DNA of 38,021 nt, taken from assembly GCA_020742515.1 (NCBI GenBank), contig DYWT01000012.1, forward strand, positions 1 to 38,021. Reading direction: 5' to 3'. Within the stretch, counting starts at the first letter, position 1, and each line of letters begins with the position of its first letter. Made by a program: the position numbers and the translations under genes. Positions 5,231-13,593 of this stretch are shown here, in pieces. The notes beneath the pieces were generated by a model. It was not told the origin of the DNA. It worked only from the letters and a program-made list of their open reading frames with translations, and did not search any database. This stretch comes from Sporosarcina psychrophila (GTDB lineage: Bacteria; Bacillota; Bacilli; Bacillales_A; Planococcaceae).

Positions 5231-6937
5231 ATGTTTAACTTAATACTATTTTCAATTATTGTGGGCGTCATTTTCAGTTTAGTAATCGTCCCATTTATCT
5301 TGAGTACTCAAAAGAAACCGAGTGTGGATGAGGCAAAAGCGACTGTAAGAGTTCCTTTTAATAGAGGAGCGGCGATTGTCGTTGTGGCGATTCTGTCTGC
5401 TATTGTCGTGTTCGTGTTTTACTACACTACAAACATGGATCGTAATTGGACGTCTCTATGGATAGCATTTCTTATCGTTACTTTCCTTGGAGCAATCTCA
5501 GCGGGCGGGAAAGACCGCCAATTGAAACTCGTTCTATTTTTAGGTTCTCTCGCTTTTGGAGCATATATTCTCAGTGCGCCACTATTCAACGCCGATAAGA
5601 AATACAAAGCAGTTGAAATGGACCAGCAAGTGGAAATTAAAGCATTCGATGAAACAAAAACACCCGCAAGTGTTCCTCCGAAATTTGCCCGTAATAAGAT
5701 GAAGAAAGCATTTGGGCAAGTGCCGAATACGAGTTACTATGAACTGGGCAGTCTGCAAATTCAAAAGGTCGATGGCAAGTTTGTCTATATTGCGCCCGTC
5801 GAGTTTTCAGGCTTCTTTAAATGGTGGAATGCGAAAACAACGCCAGGGTACTTTACGATGAGTGCGACAGATTCATCAGATAACCCGAAATTCGTGAAAG
5901 CTGAAATGGCGTATACACCTTCATCATTCTTCCATGAAGAAGTGGAACGTCATATACGAATGAAAATGCCGAACCTTATTTTTTACGGTGATGTACAACT
6001 TGAAATTGATGATGATGGAAAACCGCACTATATCCGCTCTTACGGGGAATTTATATCCGCACGTAATGGCTTTGATGTTAAAGGGATTGTGACGGTCGAT
6101 CCTGCTAATGGCGATGTGAAGAAGTATTCGCTTGCAGATGTGCCCGATTTTATCGATGGAGCTGTTTCGCCTGAGGCGGTAAGCCTGCAAAACAGTTATT
6201 TCGGAAACTATGTCCATGGTTTTTGGAATTCAGTCGTTGGGAAAAAAGATGTCAAGCTGCCGTCTGATGAAGGAACAGAGGCGAATGTGAGTCCGATTTT
6301 CGACGAGAAGGGCCATATGTATTACTTTACAGACTTCACAAGTCCGAAAGAAGGCGTCGACTCGATGCTCGGCTATGCATTGACGGATGGTAAGACAGGT
6401 GAAGCAACGTATTATACAGGCAATCTGGAAGAGTCATATATGGATTCACAAGGAGCGCTTCAGATTATTGAAAAGAAATTCATTGAGAAGAAATGGTCTG
6501 GTGAAATGCCGGTCTTGTACAATTTTTACGGTGAAGCAAGTTGGTTGACGCCAGTGCTTGATTCGAATGGATTCTTGCAAAATTATTTCATCGTATCAGC
6601 TGCCAATCCGGAAATATCGGTCTTCGGCAACACGCCGAACGAGGCATTGAAATTATATAAGACAGCTCTCCAGCGCGGGAGCAGCAATGTAGGCGGCAGT
6701 TCGAGCGCGGAAGAAGCGAAAGCCGCGGTAACGGTTGTACGTGTATTTAAAGAGCGCGTTGGTGACTTTACGCTCGTTTCATTTTTAGCAGATGATGGAC
6801 GTAACTTTATTGTTTCGTCGGAAACGGTGCCGCTCGCGATCTATATTCAAGAAGGCGATAAGCTTGCCGTTACGTATTTGGAGACAGGTGAATTATTCTT
6901 GCCTGTGAAAGAATTGACGAACGTCAGCATGGAATAA
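5231..6937 (+). CDS. Large membrane-anchored protein of unknown function
   Basis: A 568-residue protein I cannot place. Four hydrophobic helices lie at about residues 2-24, 46-66, 73-92 and 98-118. They are followed by a soluble domain of about 450 residues, probably outside the membrane, rich in beta-type and aromatic sequence. A Ser/Gly linker (RGSSNVGGSSSAEEAKAAV, near 490-508) separates a small C-terminal unit (about 509-568, GDKLAVTYLETGELFLPV) that looks like a compact beta domain. No catalytic motif or cysteine cluster is apparent. ATG 5231 is chosen because AAAAGGGTG precedes it; the upstream ATG 5207 has no such site. It is a single-gene unit with its own terminator. A possible -10, TATACT (5182-5187), lies upstream with a poor -35. 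Confidence 0.85.
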   Translation: MFNLILFSIIVGVIFSLVIVPFILSTQKKPSVDEAKATVRVPFNRGAAIVVVAILSAIVVFVFYYTTNMDRNWTSLWIAFLIVTFLGAISAGGKDRQLKLVLFLGSLAFGAYILSAPLFNADKKYKAVEMDQQVEIKAFDETKTPASVPPKFARNKMKKAFGQVPNTSYYELGSLQIQKVDGKFVYIAPVEFSGFFKWWNAKTTPGYFTMSATDSSDNPKFVKAEMAYTPSSFFHEEVERHIRMKMPNLIFYGDVQLEIDDDGKPHYIRSYGEFISARNGFDVKGIVTVDPANGDVKKYSLADVPDFIDGAVSPEAVSLQNSYFGNYVHGFWNSVVGKKDVKLPSDEGTEANVSPIFDEKGHMYYFTDFTSPKEGVDSMLGYALTDGKTGEATYYTGNLEESYMDSQGALQIIEKKFIEKKWSGEMPVLYNFYGEASWLTPVLDSNGFLQNYFIVSAANPEISVFGNTPNEALKLYKTALQRGSSNVGGSSSAEEAKAAVTVVRVFKERVGDFTLVSFLADDGRNFIVSSETVPLAIYIQEGDKLAVTYLETGELFLPVKELTNVSME

Positions 6938-6985
6938 TAAAAAATGGAGTGTCAGGAGAATTCGTCCTGCGCTCCATTTTTTGTT
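6938..6985 (+). terminator. Rho-independent terminator of the unknown membrane protein gene
   Basis: AAAAAATGGAG pairs with CTCCATTTTTT, with a second stem TCAGGA/TCCTG on top and a small internal loop between. It starts right after the stop codon. Confidence 0.85.
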
Positions 6986-7043
6986 TAGTACGGTTAAAAG
7001 GTATTGCAACAAGCCGATACTGGCTGAGTCTGGTGCATATCGA

Positions 7044-7073
7044 TTGCAGAACATACGGAATGTCATGTACAAT
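7044..7073 (+). promoter_or_regulatory. Promoter of the ctsR operon
   Basis: TTGCAG (7044-7049), an 18-bp spacer and TACAAT (7068-7073). The CtsR box starts 3 bp downstream of the -10, a position where a bound repressor would block initiation. Confidence 0.7.
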
Positions 7074-7075
7074 CA

Positions 7076-7097
7076 AGTCAAAGATAGTCAAAGTCAA
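7076..7097 (+). promoter_or_regulatory. CtsR operator before ctsR
   Basis: Direct heptamer repeat AGTCAAA-GAT-AGTCAAA (7076-7092) followed by a third, partial GTCAA. The consensus known for CtsR is two (A/G)GTCAAA heptamers separated by 3 nt, so this is an almost ideal site. It implies autoregulation of the operon and heat induction. Confidence 0.95.
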
Positions 7098-7129
7098 CGG
7101 CTTATCCCCCGTATGAAAGAGGTGAGGGC

Positions 7130-7600
7130 ATGAGAAACATTTCCGACATTATAGAAGGATATTTGAAATCCATAATCGAAGAGGAACAGTGTGGAATTAT
7201 TGAAATCAAGCGCAATGAAGTTGCTGAAAAGTTCCAGTGCGTTCCTTCTCAAATCAACTACGTCATTAAAACCCGTTTCACAGCGGAGCGTGGTTATGCA
7301 GTTGAATCGAAGCGCGGGGGCGGCGGCTATATACGCATTTTCCGCGTGCAAGCAAATTCGCGTAAAGAATTGATTGAACATATTTTGGACGGTATCCAAT
7401 CGGGAGCTTCCTATACGATGGCCTTGGATGTCGTTTACAGACTGATTGAGGAAGAAGTCATATCGGAACGCGAATCAAAGCTCATTCTTGCTGCTGTCGA
7501 TCGAACGACGATTCATCAGCCGCTTCCGGAACGTGATATTATACGTGCGCGCATTTTACAGGCGATGCTCTTGACGCTTATTTACGAACAGCTCAACTAA
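7130..7600 (+). CDS. ctsR: Transcriptional repressor CtsR
   Basis: A 156-residue dimeric repressor of class III heat-shock genes (clp genes and its own operon). The N-terminal winged helix-turn-helix ends in KRGGGGYIRI: R62 and the glycine loop 63-66 match the wing that acts as the temperature sensor in B. subtilis CtsR. The C-terminal part (about 80-156, ending ILQAMLLTLIYEQLN) is the helical domain. ATG 7130 is preceded by AAAGAGGTGAG at good spacing. It is first in the order ctsR-mcsA-mcsB-clpC, and its own operator lies at 7076-7097. McsB is expected to inactivate or mark CtsR under stress, as in other Bacillales. Confidence 0.97.
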   Translation: MRNISDIIEGYLKSIIEEEQCGIIEIKRNEVAEKFQCVPSQINYVIKTRFTAERGYAVESKRGGGGYIRIFRVQANSRKELIEHILDGIQSGASYTMALDVVYRLIEEEVISERESKLILAAVDRTTIHQPLPERDIIRARILQAMLLTLIYEQLN

Positions 7601-7632
7601 TCGTCAATCTAACTATTATGAGGTGGCTTTCG

Positions 7633-8187
7633 ATGATATGTGAAAATTGTAAAGAACGACCTGCTTCCATTACGATCACCCAAGAAAGTGTGGTCGGATC
7701 GATGGAAAGACACTTATGTGAAAAGTGCGCTTTCCAATCGCAGACATTCCAATTTGACCCCAACCAGGAACCCCTGTCGATTCAGCAGTTCCTATCCCAC
7801 TGGTTCGGCGGTTCTGATCCTTTCTTGGCGCAACCACAAACGCGGGGAGAGTTGTTAGAAGGACCCGAATGTCCTTCTTGCGGTCTGACGTTCCCGAAAT
7901 TTCTTGACATCGGAAAGTTTGGCTGTTCCGAATGCTACGACACATTCCGCGGGAACCTACCGCATGTATTTGGCAAGCTTCACAACGGTCACTCTACTCA
8001 TACCGGAAAAATCCCGGTTTCTTTCAACGAATTATATGCAGTCAAAAAGAAAATTGAAGAAATCCGAGTGAAAATGAAAGAGGCTGTGGAAGCCGAGCAT
8101 TTTGAAGAGGCGGCAGCTTTGCGTGATGAAGCGAATACACTAAAGCAACACCTTGCCCATGGAGGTGAAGAAAACGATGTCGATTGA
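7633..8187 (+). CDS. mcsA: McsA, zinc-binding activator of McsB
   Basis: A 184-residue protein with four CxxC pairs: C3/C6, C29/C32, C80/C83 and C98/C101. They form two zinc-binding modules. A C-terminal UVR-type coiled motif (about 139-176, EAVEAEHFEEAAALRDEA) follows. McsA stimulates the McsB arginine kinase and contacts CtsR in B. subtilis. ATG 7633 is used because GAGGTGG at 7620-7626 precedes it by 6 nt and the protein then begins MICENC as in the family; the ATG at 7618 would include that site. The gene overlaps mcsB by 11 nt, implying translational coupling and balanced amounts. Confidence 0.96.
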   Translation: MICENCKERPASITITQESVVGSMERHLCEKCAFQSQTFQFDPNQEPLSIQQFLSHWFGGSDPFLAQPQTRGELLEGPECPSCGLTFPKFLDIGKFGCSECYDTFRGNLPHVFGKLHNGHSTHTGKIPVSFNELYAVKKKIEEIRVKMKEAVEAEHFEEAAALRDEANTLKQHLAHGGEENDVD

Positions 8188-9265
8188 AAAGTTCATGCGT
8201 AATGCGGTAACCCCTTGGATGACTGCTTATGGAGAGCATTCAGACATCGTGATGTCGACGCGAATTAGGCTTGCCCGCAACTTGACGGGGTATCGTTTTC
8301 CTATTGCATTTACTGAAAAAGAAGCGATGGCAGTTGACAGAGCGGTTACGGGTGTTTTGCTTGATTCTATGCAAAGCGGGTATTCCTACACCAAGATGTC
8401 CGATTTGCCCGCACTGGAGCGTCAAGTGCTTGTTGAAAAACATCTGATCAGCCCGCAGCTTGCGGCCCCTGATCGGCATGGTGCAGTCCTGCTATCGGAA
8501 AATGAAACTGTAAGTGTCATGGTGAACGAGGAAGACCATATTCGAATACAGTGTATTTACCCAGGGCTGCAGCTTATGGATGCCTATAAACAAGCTGATC
8601 AGGTTGATGACTATCTCGAAAAAGAACTACCTTATGCTTTCGATGAAGACTTCGGCTATTTGACAAGCTGTCCATCGAATACGGGAACCGGCATGCGCGC
8701 ATCAGTGATGATGCATTTGCCCGCACTTACGATGACGAAGCAGATTGACCGTATTATCCCTGCCATCTCTCGGCTTGGAATAATCGTCCGTGGAAGTTAC
8801 GGAGAGGGAAGCGAGGCGCCCGGTAATGTCTATCAAGTGTCGAATCAGACGACGCTCGGAAAAACAGAACAGGAAATTCTTGCGGATCTTGGAAATATTG
8901 CATCTCGGCTGATTGGGCATGAGCGGAAATCACGCGAGTTGTTGCTTACGAAGTCCCGAATTGCGCTTGAGAATAGGTTATTCCGTTCGCTGGGTACAAT
9001 TAGCTATGCTCGGTTATTACCTTCAGGCGAGGCGGCACGTTGCCTCTCGGACGTCAGACTCGGTATAGACTTAGGTATTATCCAGGACGTTGATATGTCG
9101 ATTTTGAACGAGTTGATGATTTTTATGCAGGCAGGATTCCTGCAACAATATGCAAGCACGGAATTATCTCAAGAAGAACGAGATATATTCAGGGCGAAAC
9201 TATTTCGTGAACGGCTCACTGTAGAAAGAGCAGCTCCCTCAGCTGGAAGTAATTCAGAAGAGTGA
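8177..9265 (+). CDS. mcsB: Protein-arginine kinase McsB
   Basis: A 362-residue kinase related to the phosphagen (creatine/arginine) kinases. It phosphorylates arginine side chains and so tags proteins for ClpCP. Visible motifs are STRIRLARNLTGYRFP (nucleotide-binding arginines), SCPSNTGTGMRASVM (active-site loop) and RGSYGEGSEAPGNVYQVSNQ (substrate region). RDIFRA at 335-340 matches the RDxxRA motif known as the allosteric phosphoarginine pocket. ATG 8177 lies 10 nt after GGAGGTGAAG and inside the end of mcsA. An in-frame ATG at 8153 is rejected because it precedes that Shine-Dalgarno site. No McsB-opposing phosphatase (YwlE) is in the window. Confidence 0.97.
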   Translation: MSIEKFMRNAVTPWMTAYGEHSDIVMSTRIRLARNLTGYRFPIAFTEKEAMAVDRAVTGVLLDSMQSGYSYTKMSDLPALERQVLVEKHLISPQLAAPDRHGAVLLSENETVSVMVNEEDHIRIQCIYPGLQLMDAYKQADQVDDYLEKELPYAFDEDFGYLTSCPSNTGTGMRASVMMHLPALTMTKQIDRIIPAISRLGIIVRGSYGEGSEAPGNVYQVSNQTTLGKTEQEILADLGNIASRLIGHERKSRELLLTKSRIALENRLFRSLGTISYARLLPSGEAARCLSDVRLGIDLGIIQDVDMSILNELMIFMQAGFLQQYASTELSQEERDIFRAKLFRERLTVERAAPSAGSNSEE

Positions 9266-9274
9266 GCAGGTATT

Positions 9275-9303
9275 TTGCATATTGCATTTCATTTAGGTAT
9301 AGT
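9275..9303 (+). promoter_or_regulatory. Internal promoter for clpC
   Basis: TTGCAT (9275-9280), a 17-bp spacer and TATAGT (9298-9303), located just after mcsB and immediately upstream of a CtsR box. It would give clpC its own heat-inducible transcript with a leader of about 165 nt. Confidence 0.7.
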
Positions 9304-9305
9304 TA

Positions 9306-9327
9306 AGTCAAAGATAGTCAAAGTCAA
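9306..9327 (+). promoter_or_regulatory. Second CtsR operator, before clpC
   Basis: AGTCAAA-GAT-AGTCAAA plus GTCAA, identical over 22 bp to the operator before ctsR (7076-7097). Its position relative to a -10 (3 bp before it is TATAGT... at 9298) is nearly the same as at ctsR. Confidence 0.93.
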
Positions 9328-9381
9328 TTTTTGCAATAAAGGAATTCCTGTATAGTTGGTTGAATACGTATAATAGGATGG

Positions 9382-9436
9382 CTATTTCTTGCACCTTTTT
9401 GAAATAGAAACTCAATTGAGTAATCTATGAGTTTTT
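9382..9436 (+). other. Two hairpins in the clpC leader
   Basis: CTATTTC (9382-9388) pairs perfectly with GAAATAG (9401-9407). AAACTCA (9408-9414) pairs with TGAGTTT (9428-9434), followed by a few T. The second resembles a weak terminator or a transcript-stabilising structure. Function is not known. Confidence 0.4.
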
Positions 9437-9475
9437 AGGGAATTGATTTATATAGATAGAAGGAGAGGACTGAAT

Positions 9476-11950
9476 ATGATGTTTAATCGATTTACACAGC
9501 GAGCACAGAAAGTATTGCAACTTGCCCAAGAAGAGGCTATCCGTATGAAACACGAGTCTATTGGAACAGAACACATTTTGCTTGGGCTAATTCGTGAAGG
9601 TGGAGGCATTGCTGCAAAAGCGCTTGAAGCGATAGGTGTCAACTTTGAAACAATCGTACAAGGTGTAGAAAAACTTGTAGGGGCTGGAACAAAGGATGTC
9701 GGTCCAATCGTCCATTACACACCTCGAGCAAAAAAGGTTATTGAATTATCGGTGGATGAGTCACGCAAGCTTGGCCATTCTTATATCGGAACAGAACATA
9801 TTTTGCTGGCACTTATCCGCGAAGGAGAAGGTGTGGCAGCACGTGTCTTGAATAATGCTGGTGTCAGCCTTAACAAAGCGCGTCAACAAGTACTTCAGCT
9901 TCTTGGAAGCAATGACAGTTCTGCAACCGGCCAAGGCATTTCAAATTCTGCAGCAACACCGACATTGGATAGCTTGGCACGTGATTTAACGGAAGTGGCA
10001 CGTGAAGGTTTGCTTGATCCGGTTATCGGTCGCAGCAAGGAAATAACACGCGTCATCGAAGTGCTAGCGCGCCGTACAAAAAACAATCCAGTGCTAATCG
10101 GGGAACCGGGTGTTGGTAAGACGGCAATCGCGGAAGGACTCGCGCAACAAGTCATCAACAACGAAGTGCCGGAAATTCTCCGTGACAAGCGTGTTATGAC
10201 ACTTGATATGGGAACGGTCGTTGCAGGTACGAAATACCGCGGTGAATTCGAAGACCGCATGAAAAAAGTGATGGAAGAGATTCGACAGGCGGGCAATATC
10301 ATCCTGTTCATCGATGAACTGCATACGCTGATTGGGGCGGGCGGGGCTGAAGGTGCAATCGATGCATCTAATATCCTGAAGCCATCTCTGGCACGCGGTG
10401 AATTGCAATGTATCGGCGCAACGACGCTCGACGAATATCGTAAATATATCGAAAAAGATGCAGCACTTGAAAGACGTTTCCAACCGATTCAAGTCGACGA
10501 GCCGACTGTCGATGAAACGATTCAGATTCTCCATGGCCTACGCGATCGTTATGAAGCGCATCACCGTGTGAAAATCACTGACGAATCAATTGAAGCGGCT
10601 GCAAAAATGTCGGATCGCTATATTTCTGATAGATTCCTTCCTGACAAAGCGATTGACTTGATTGACGAAGCGGGTTCGAAAGTACGCCTTCGTTCATATA
10701 CAACACCGCCAAATTTGAAAGAGCTTGAATTGAAATTGGAAGCAATCCGCTCTGAAAAGAATGCTGCTGTCCAAAGTCAAGAATTTGAAAAAGCGGCATC
10801 GTTCCGTGATAAAGAACAGAAGATGAAAGAAGAACTTGAAACAACTAAAACAGACTGGAAAGAAAAACAGGGCCAGAAAGAGTCCGAAGTAACAGTTGAA
10901 GATATCGCAGAAGTTGTAGCGATGTGGACTGGAATACCGGTTTCTAAAATAGCCGAAGCGGAATCTGCTAAGCTGCTCAATATGGAAGAGATGCTGCATG
11001 AACGCGTCATTGGCCAAAGCGAAGCAGTGACAGCTATTTCCCGGGCAATACGACGGGCACGTGCAGGGTTAAAAGATCCGAAGCGTCCGATTGGTTCCTT
11101 CATTTTCCTTGGACCAACAGGCATCGGGAAAACGGAATTGGCAAGAGCACTTGCAGAAGTCATGTTCGGTGATGAAGATGCAATGATCCGTGTCGATATG
11201 TCCGAGTACATGGAGAAGCACTCGACGTCGCGTCTCGTCGGTTCACCTCCGGGGTATGTAGGTTATGAAGAAGGCGGACAGTTAACAGAAAAGGTTCGTC
11301 GGAAACCATATTCAGTTGTCCTGTTAGATGAAATTGAAAAAGCTCACCCGGATGTCTTCAATGTACTCTTGCAAGTACTGGAAGATGGAAGATTGACGGA
11401 TTCAAAAGGACGCACAGTTGACTTCCGTAACACGGTTGTCATTATGACATCCAACGTAGGGGCACAAGAATTAAGAAAGAATCGTTACGTCGGTTTCAAC
11501 TTAGGAGATGCAGGTCGTGATTACGAAGGCATGAAATCGGCAATGCTTGAAGAGCTGAAGAAAGCATTCCGTCCGGAGTTCTTAAACCGTGTCGATGAAA
11601 TGATCGTTTTCCATTCACTCGAAAAAGAGCATTTGCGTGAAATCGTCTCGCTTATGTCCAATGAATTGACAAAACGTCTAGGTGAACAGGATATCGAACT
11701 TGAGTTGACTGATGAAGCGAAAATGAAAATCGTCGATGTCGGTTATGATCCGGATTATGGTGCTCGACCACTACGTCGTGCAATTCAGAAACACGTTGAG
11801 GACCGGTTGTCTGAGGAACTCCTTAAAGGGACGATTCTGCTAGGCGGTAAAGTACTCATCGATGTAGTCGATGGAGAATTTGTTGTCAAGACAGGCAAAG
11901 ATGCCGAAAAACAACAGGTCGTGGAAATAGAAGAAGTACTAGAAAAATAA
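9476..11950 (+). CDS. clpC: ATP-dependent Clp protease ATPase subunit ClpC
   Basis: An 824-residue Hsp100 unfoldase that feeds proteins, including those with phosphoarginine, into ClpP. The N-domain (1-145) has two Clp repeats ([13 protein letters not shown] and [13 protein letters not shown]). AAA module 1 has Walker A GEPGVGKT (209-216) and Walker B ILFIDE. The middle domain has a UVR-like coil (about 420-470). AAA module 2 has Walker A GPTGIGKT (546-553) and Walker B VVLLDE, ending in the ClpB-type D2 domain. The start is ATG 9476 (protein begins [11 protein letters not shown] as in Bacillus), with AAGGAGAGG 7 nt upstream; the upstream ATG 9443 has no ribosome-binding site. It is the last gene of the ctsR operon and also has its own promoter and CtsR box. 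Confidence 0.98.
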   Translation: MMFNRFTQRAQKVLQLAQEEAIRMKHESIGTEHILLGLIREGGGIAAKALEAIGVNFETIVQGVEKLVGAGTKDVGPIVHYTPRAKKVIELSVDESRKLGHSYIGTEHILLALIREGEGVAARVLNNAGVSLNKARQQVLQLLGSNDSSATGQGISNSAATPTLDSLARDLTEVAREGLLDPVIGRSKEITRVIEVLARRTKNNPVLIGEPGVGKTAIAEGLAQQVINNEVPEILRDKRVMTLDMGTVVAGTKYRGEFEDRMKKVMEEIRQAGNIILFIDELHTLIGAGGAEGAIDASNILKPSLARGELQCIGATTLDEYRKYIEKDAALERRFQPIQVDEPTVDETIQILHGLRDRYEAHHRVKITDESIEAAAKMSDRYISDRFLPDKAIDLIDEAGSKVRLRSYTTPPNLKELELKLEAIRSEKNAAVQSQEFEKAASFRDKEQKMKEELETTKTDWKEKQGQKESEVTVEDIAEVVAMWTGIPVSKIAEAESAKLLNMEEMLHERVIGQSEAVTAISRAIRRARAGLKDPKRPIGSFIFLGPTGIGKTELARALAEVMFGDEDAMIRVDMSEYMEKHSTSRLVGSPPGYVGYEEGGQLTEKVRRKPYSVVLLDEIEKAHPDVFNVLLQVLEDGRLTDSKGRTVDFRNTVVIMTSNVGAQELRKNRYVGFNLGDAGRDYEGMKSAMLEELKKAFRPEFLNRVDEMIVFHSLEKEHLREIVSLMSNELTKRLGEQDIELELTDEAKMKIVDVGYDPDYGARPLRRAIQKHVEDRLSEELLKGTILLGGKVLIDVVDGEFVVKTGKDAEKQQVVEIEEVLEK

Positions 11951-11960
11951 AGATTGAACT

Positions 11961-12012
11961 GGATAGTCCATACCACCGACGGTTCTTTTCGGCGGCGATG
12001 GGCTGTCCTTTT
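11961..12012 (+). terminator. Terminator-like hairpin between clpC and radA
   Basis: GGATAGTCCAT pairs with GATGGGCTGTCC (with wobbles) and an inner ACCG/CGGC stem, followed by only TTTT. It is probably a partial terminator that separates the stress operon from radA while allowing some readthrough. Confidence 0.6.
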
Positions 12013-12029
12013 CGTGTTTGGAGGATTTT

Positions 12030-13406
12030 ATGGCAAAAAGAAAGACAAAGTTCATGTGTAAATCCTGTGGCTATGAATCACCGAAGTGGATGGGCAGGTG
12101 TCCAGGCTGCGGCGAATGGAACACGATGGAAGAGGAAGTTGAAGTTGTTGCCCAAAAAGGTCCGCGCGGTGCATTTCAGCATACGGATGCTGTTCGTCAA
12201 AAAGCATTGCCGATCAGTTCAATCGAGATGGTGCAGGAACCACGAATCGACACAGACCTGGATGAGTTTAACCGGGTTCTGGGCGGCGGGATTGTACCTG
12301 GCTCACTCATTCTGATTGGTGGAGATCCGGGCATTGGAAAGTCGACACTCCTTCTTCAAGTGTCTTCACTGCTTGCGAATAAAGGGCAGCGTGTCCTTTA
12401 TATTTCAGGGGAGGAATCAATTCGCCAGACGAAACTGCGTGCAGAAAGACTTGGCGTAAAGTCGGATGAACTATATATCTATGCGGAAACGGATCTTGGC
12501 TTAATTCATGAAACGATTGCGGATGTGAAACCGACGTTTGTTATCGTGGACTCAATCCAAACGGTCCATCACCCCGAAGTGGCGTCAGCGCCTGGAAGTG
12601 TATCTCAAGTACGCGAATGTACAGCTCAACTGATGCGCATCGCCAAGACGCAGAACATCGCTATTTTCCTCGTGGGTCACGTGACGAAAGATGGCCAGAT
12701 TGCAGGACCGCGGTTGCTTGAGCATATGGTGGATACCGTTCTGTATTTTGAAGGGGAGCGTCATCATACGTATCGGATTCTGCGCAGTGTGAAAAATCGG
12801 TTTGGCTCGACAAATGAAATCGCCATTTTTGAAATGTTGCAATCCGGGTTAAAGGAAGTGCTCAATCCGTCCGAATTGTTCCTCCAAGAAAGGTCTCAAG
12901 GTGGGCCCGGCTCGACGGTTGTCGCATCGATGGAAGGAACGCGCCCGATTCTTGTTGAAATTCAAGCGCTGGTCACTCCGTCGAGTTTCAACTATCCGAA
13001 GCGAATGGCAACCGGTCTCGATCAAAACAGAGTTTCCTTGTTGATGGCTGTGCTTGAGAAAAGGATGGGTATGCTGTTGCAGGCTCAGGATGCTTATATT
13101 AAAGTTGCGGGCGGCGTGAAGCTGGATGAACCGGCAATCGACCTCGCCGTGCTCATGAGCATTGTCTCTAGCTACCGTGATTTGGCGGCTGGGTTGTCTG
13201 ACTGCTTTATCGGCGAAGTCGGCCTGACGGGCGAAGTACGCCGGGTCTCCCGCATCGAACAGCGTGTGACAGAGGCGGCAAAACTTGGTTTCGAACGCGT
13301 CATTGTTCCCGCTTCGAATCTCGGCGGCTGGGATTACCCGAAAGGCATCCGTGTGGTCGGTGTTGAAACAGTCAGCGATGCCTTGAAAATCGCTTTCAAA
13401 GAATGA
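12030..13406 (+). CDS. radA: DNA repair protein RadA
   Basis: A 458-residue RecA-like branch-migration helicase acting in recombinational repair. The N-terminal C4 zinc finger has C10, C13, C24 and C27 ([18 protein letters not shown]). The RecA core has Walker [13 protein letters not shown] and the RadA signature KNRFGSTNE. The C-terminal third is a Lon-protease-like domain ([19 protein letters not shown]) without the proteolytic serine context. The start is ATG 12030, 6 nt after GGAGG; the in-frame ATG at 12018 lies upstream of that site. The next gene is yacL, whereas in B. subtilis disA lies between them. Confidence 0.97.
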   Translation: MAKRKTKFMCKSCGYESPKWMGRCPGCGEWNTMEEEVEVVAQKGPRGAFQHTDAVRQKALPISSIEMVQEPRIDTDLDEFNRVLGGGIVPGSLILIGGDPGIGKSTLLLQVSSLLANKGQRVLYISGEESIRQTKLRAERLGVKSDELYIYAETDLGLIHETIADVKPTFVIVDSIQTVHHPEVASAPGSVSQVRECTAQLMRIAKTQNIAIFLVGHVTKDGQIAGPRLLEHMVDTVLYFEGERHHTYRILRSVKNRFGSTNEIAIFEMLQSGLKEVLNPSELFLQERSQGGPGSTVVASMEGTRPILVEIQALVTPSSFNYPKRMATGLDQNRVSLLMAVLEKRMGMLLQAQDAYIKVAGGVKLDEPAIDLAVLMSIVSSYRDLAAGLSDCFIGEVGLTGEVRRVSRIEQRVTEAAKLGFERVIVPASNLGGWDYPKGIRVVGVETVSDALKIAFKE

Positions 13407-13411
13407 ATGCA

Positions 13412-13445
13412 GGACAGGACTGCCACTATGGCAGCCCCTGTCGTT
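13412..13445 (+). terminator. Hairpin after radA
   Basis: ACAGG-CTGCC pairs with GGCAG-CCCTGT with one bulge and a short loop, followed by CGTTT. The T tract is poor, so this may be a weak terminator or an RNA-processing structure. Confidence 0.5.
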
Positions 13446-13563
13446 TCGCTGTTGCAATGATGCAAAGATAAGGAACTTTCATGTGCGGTCGAGAGTCCTA
13501 TGACGATAGAAGGAAATATTGCATTTCCCTATGCTTATCAAAGCGGTATGAAGGGGAAACATG

Positions 13564-13569
13564 TATAAT
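13564..13569 (+). promoter_or_regulatory. Probable -10 box for yacL
   Basis: A perfect TATAAT lies 25 nt upstream of the yacL start codon. No convincing -35 was found at 16-18 bp spacing, so the promoter may need an activator or may be weak. Confidence 0.45.
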
Positions 13570-13593
13570 TAGTAAAATAAGGAGGTGGTTCAT

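Noticed and set aside
6990-7040. Sigma-B type promoter before ctsR, as in B. subtilis
   Set aside because: GGTTAAAA followed by GATACT does not match the GTTTAA/GGGTAT boxes well enough; only the vegetative promoter at 7044-7073 is supported.
9369-9374. TATAAT in the clpC leader as an additional promoter
   Set aside because: No -35-like hexamer at 16-18 bp and no TG extension; the TTGCAT/TATAGT promoter at 9275-9303 is more convincing.
9895-11211. Long minus-strand ORFs inside clpC (138, 146, 107 and 144 residues)
   Set aside because: They are antisense shadows of a strongly conserved coding frame, with Ser/Arg/Ile-rich translations and no ribosome-binding sites.
12849-13457. 202-residue minus-strand ORF overlapping radA
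   Set aside because: It is a shadow of radA; its composition (His, Asn, Arg rich) reflects reverse-complemented codons.
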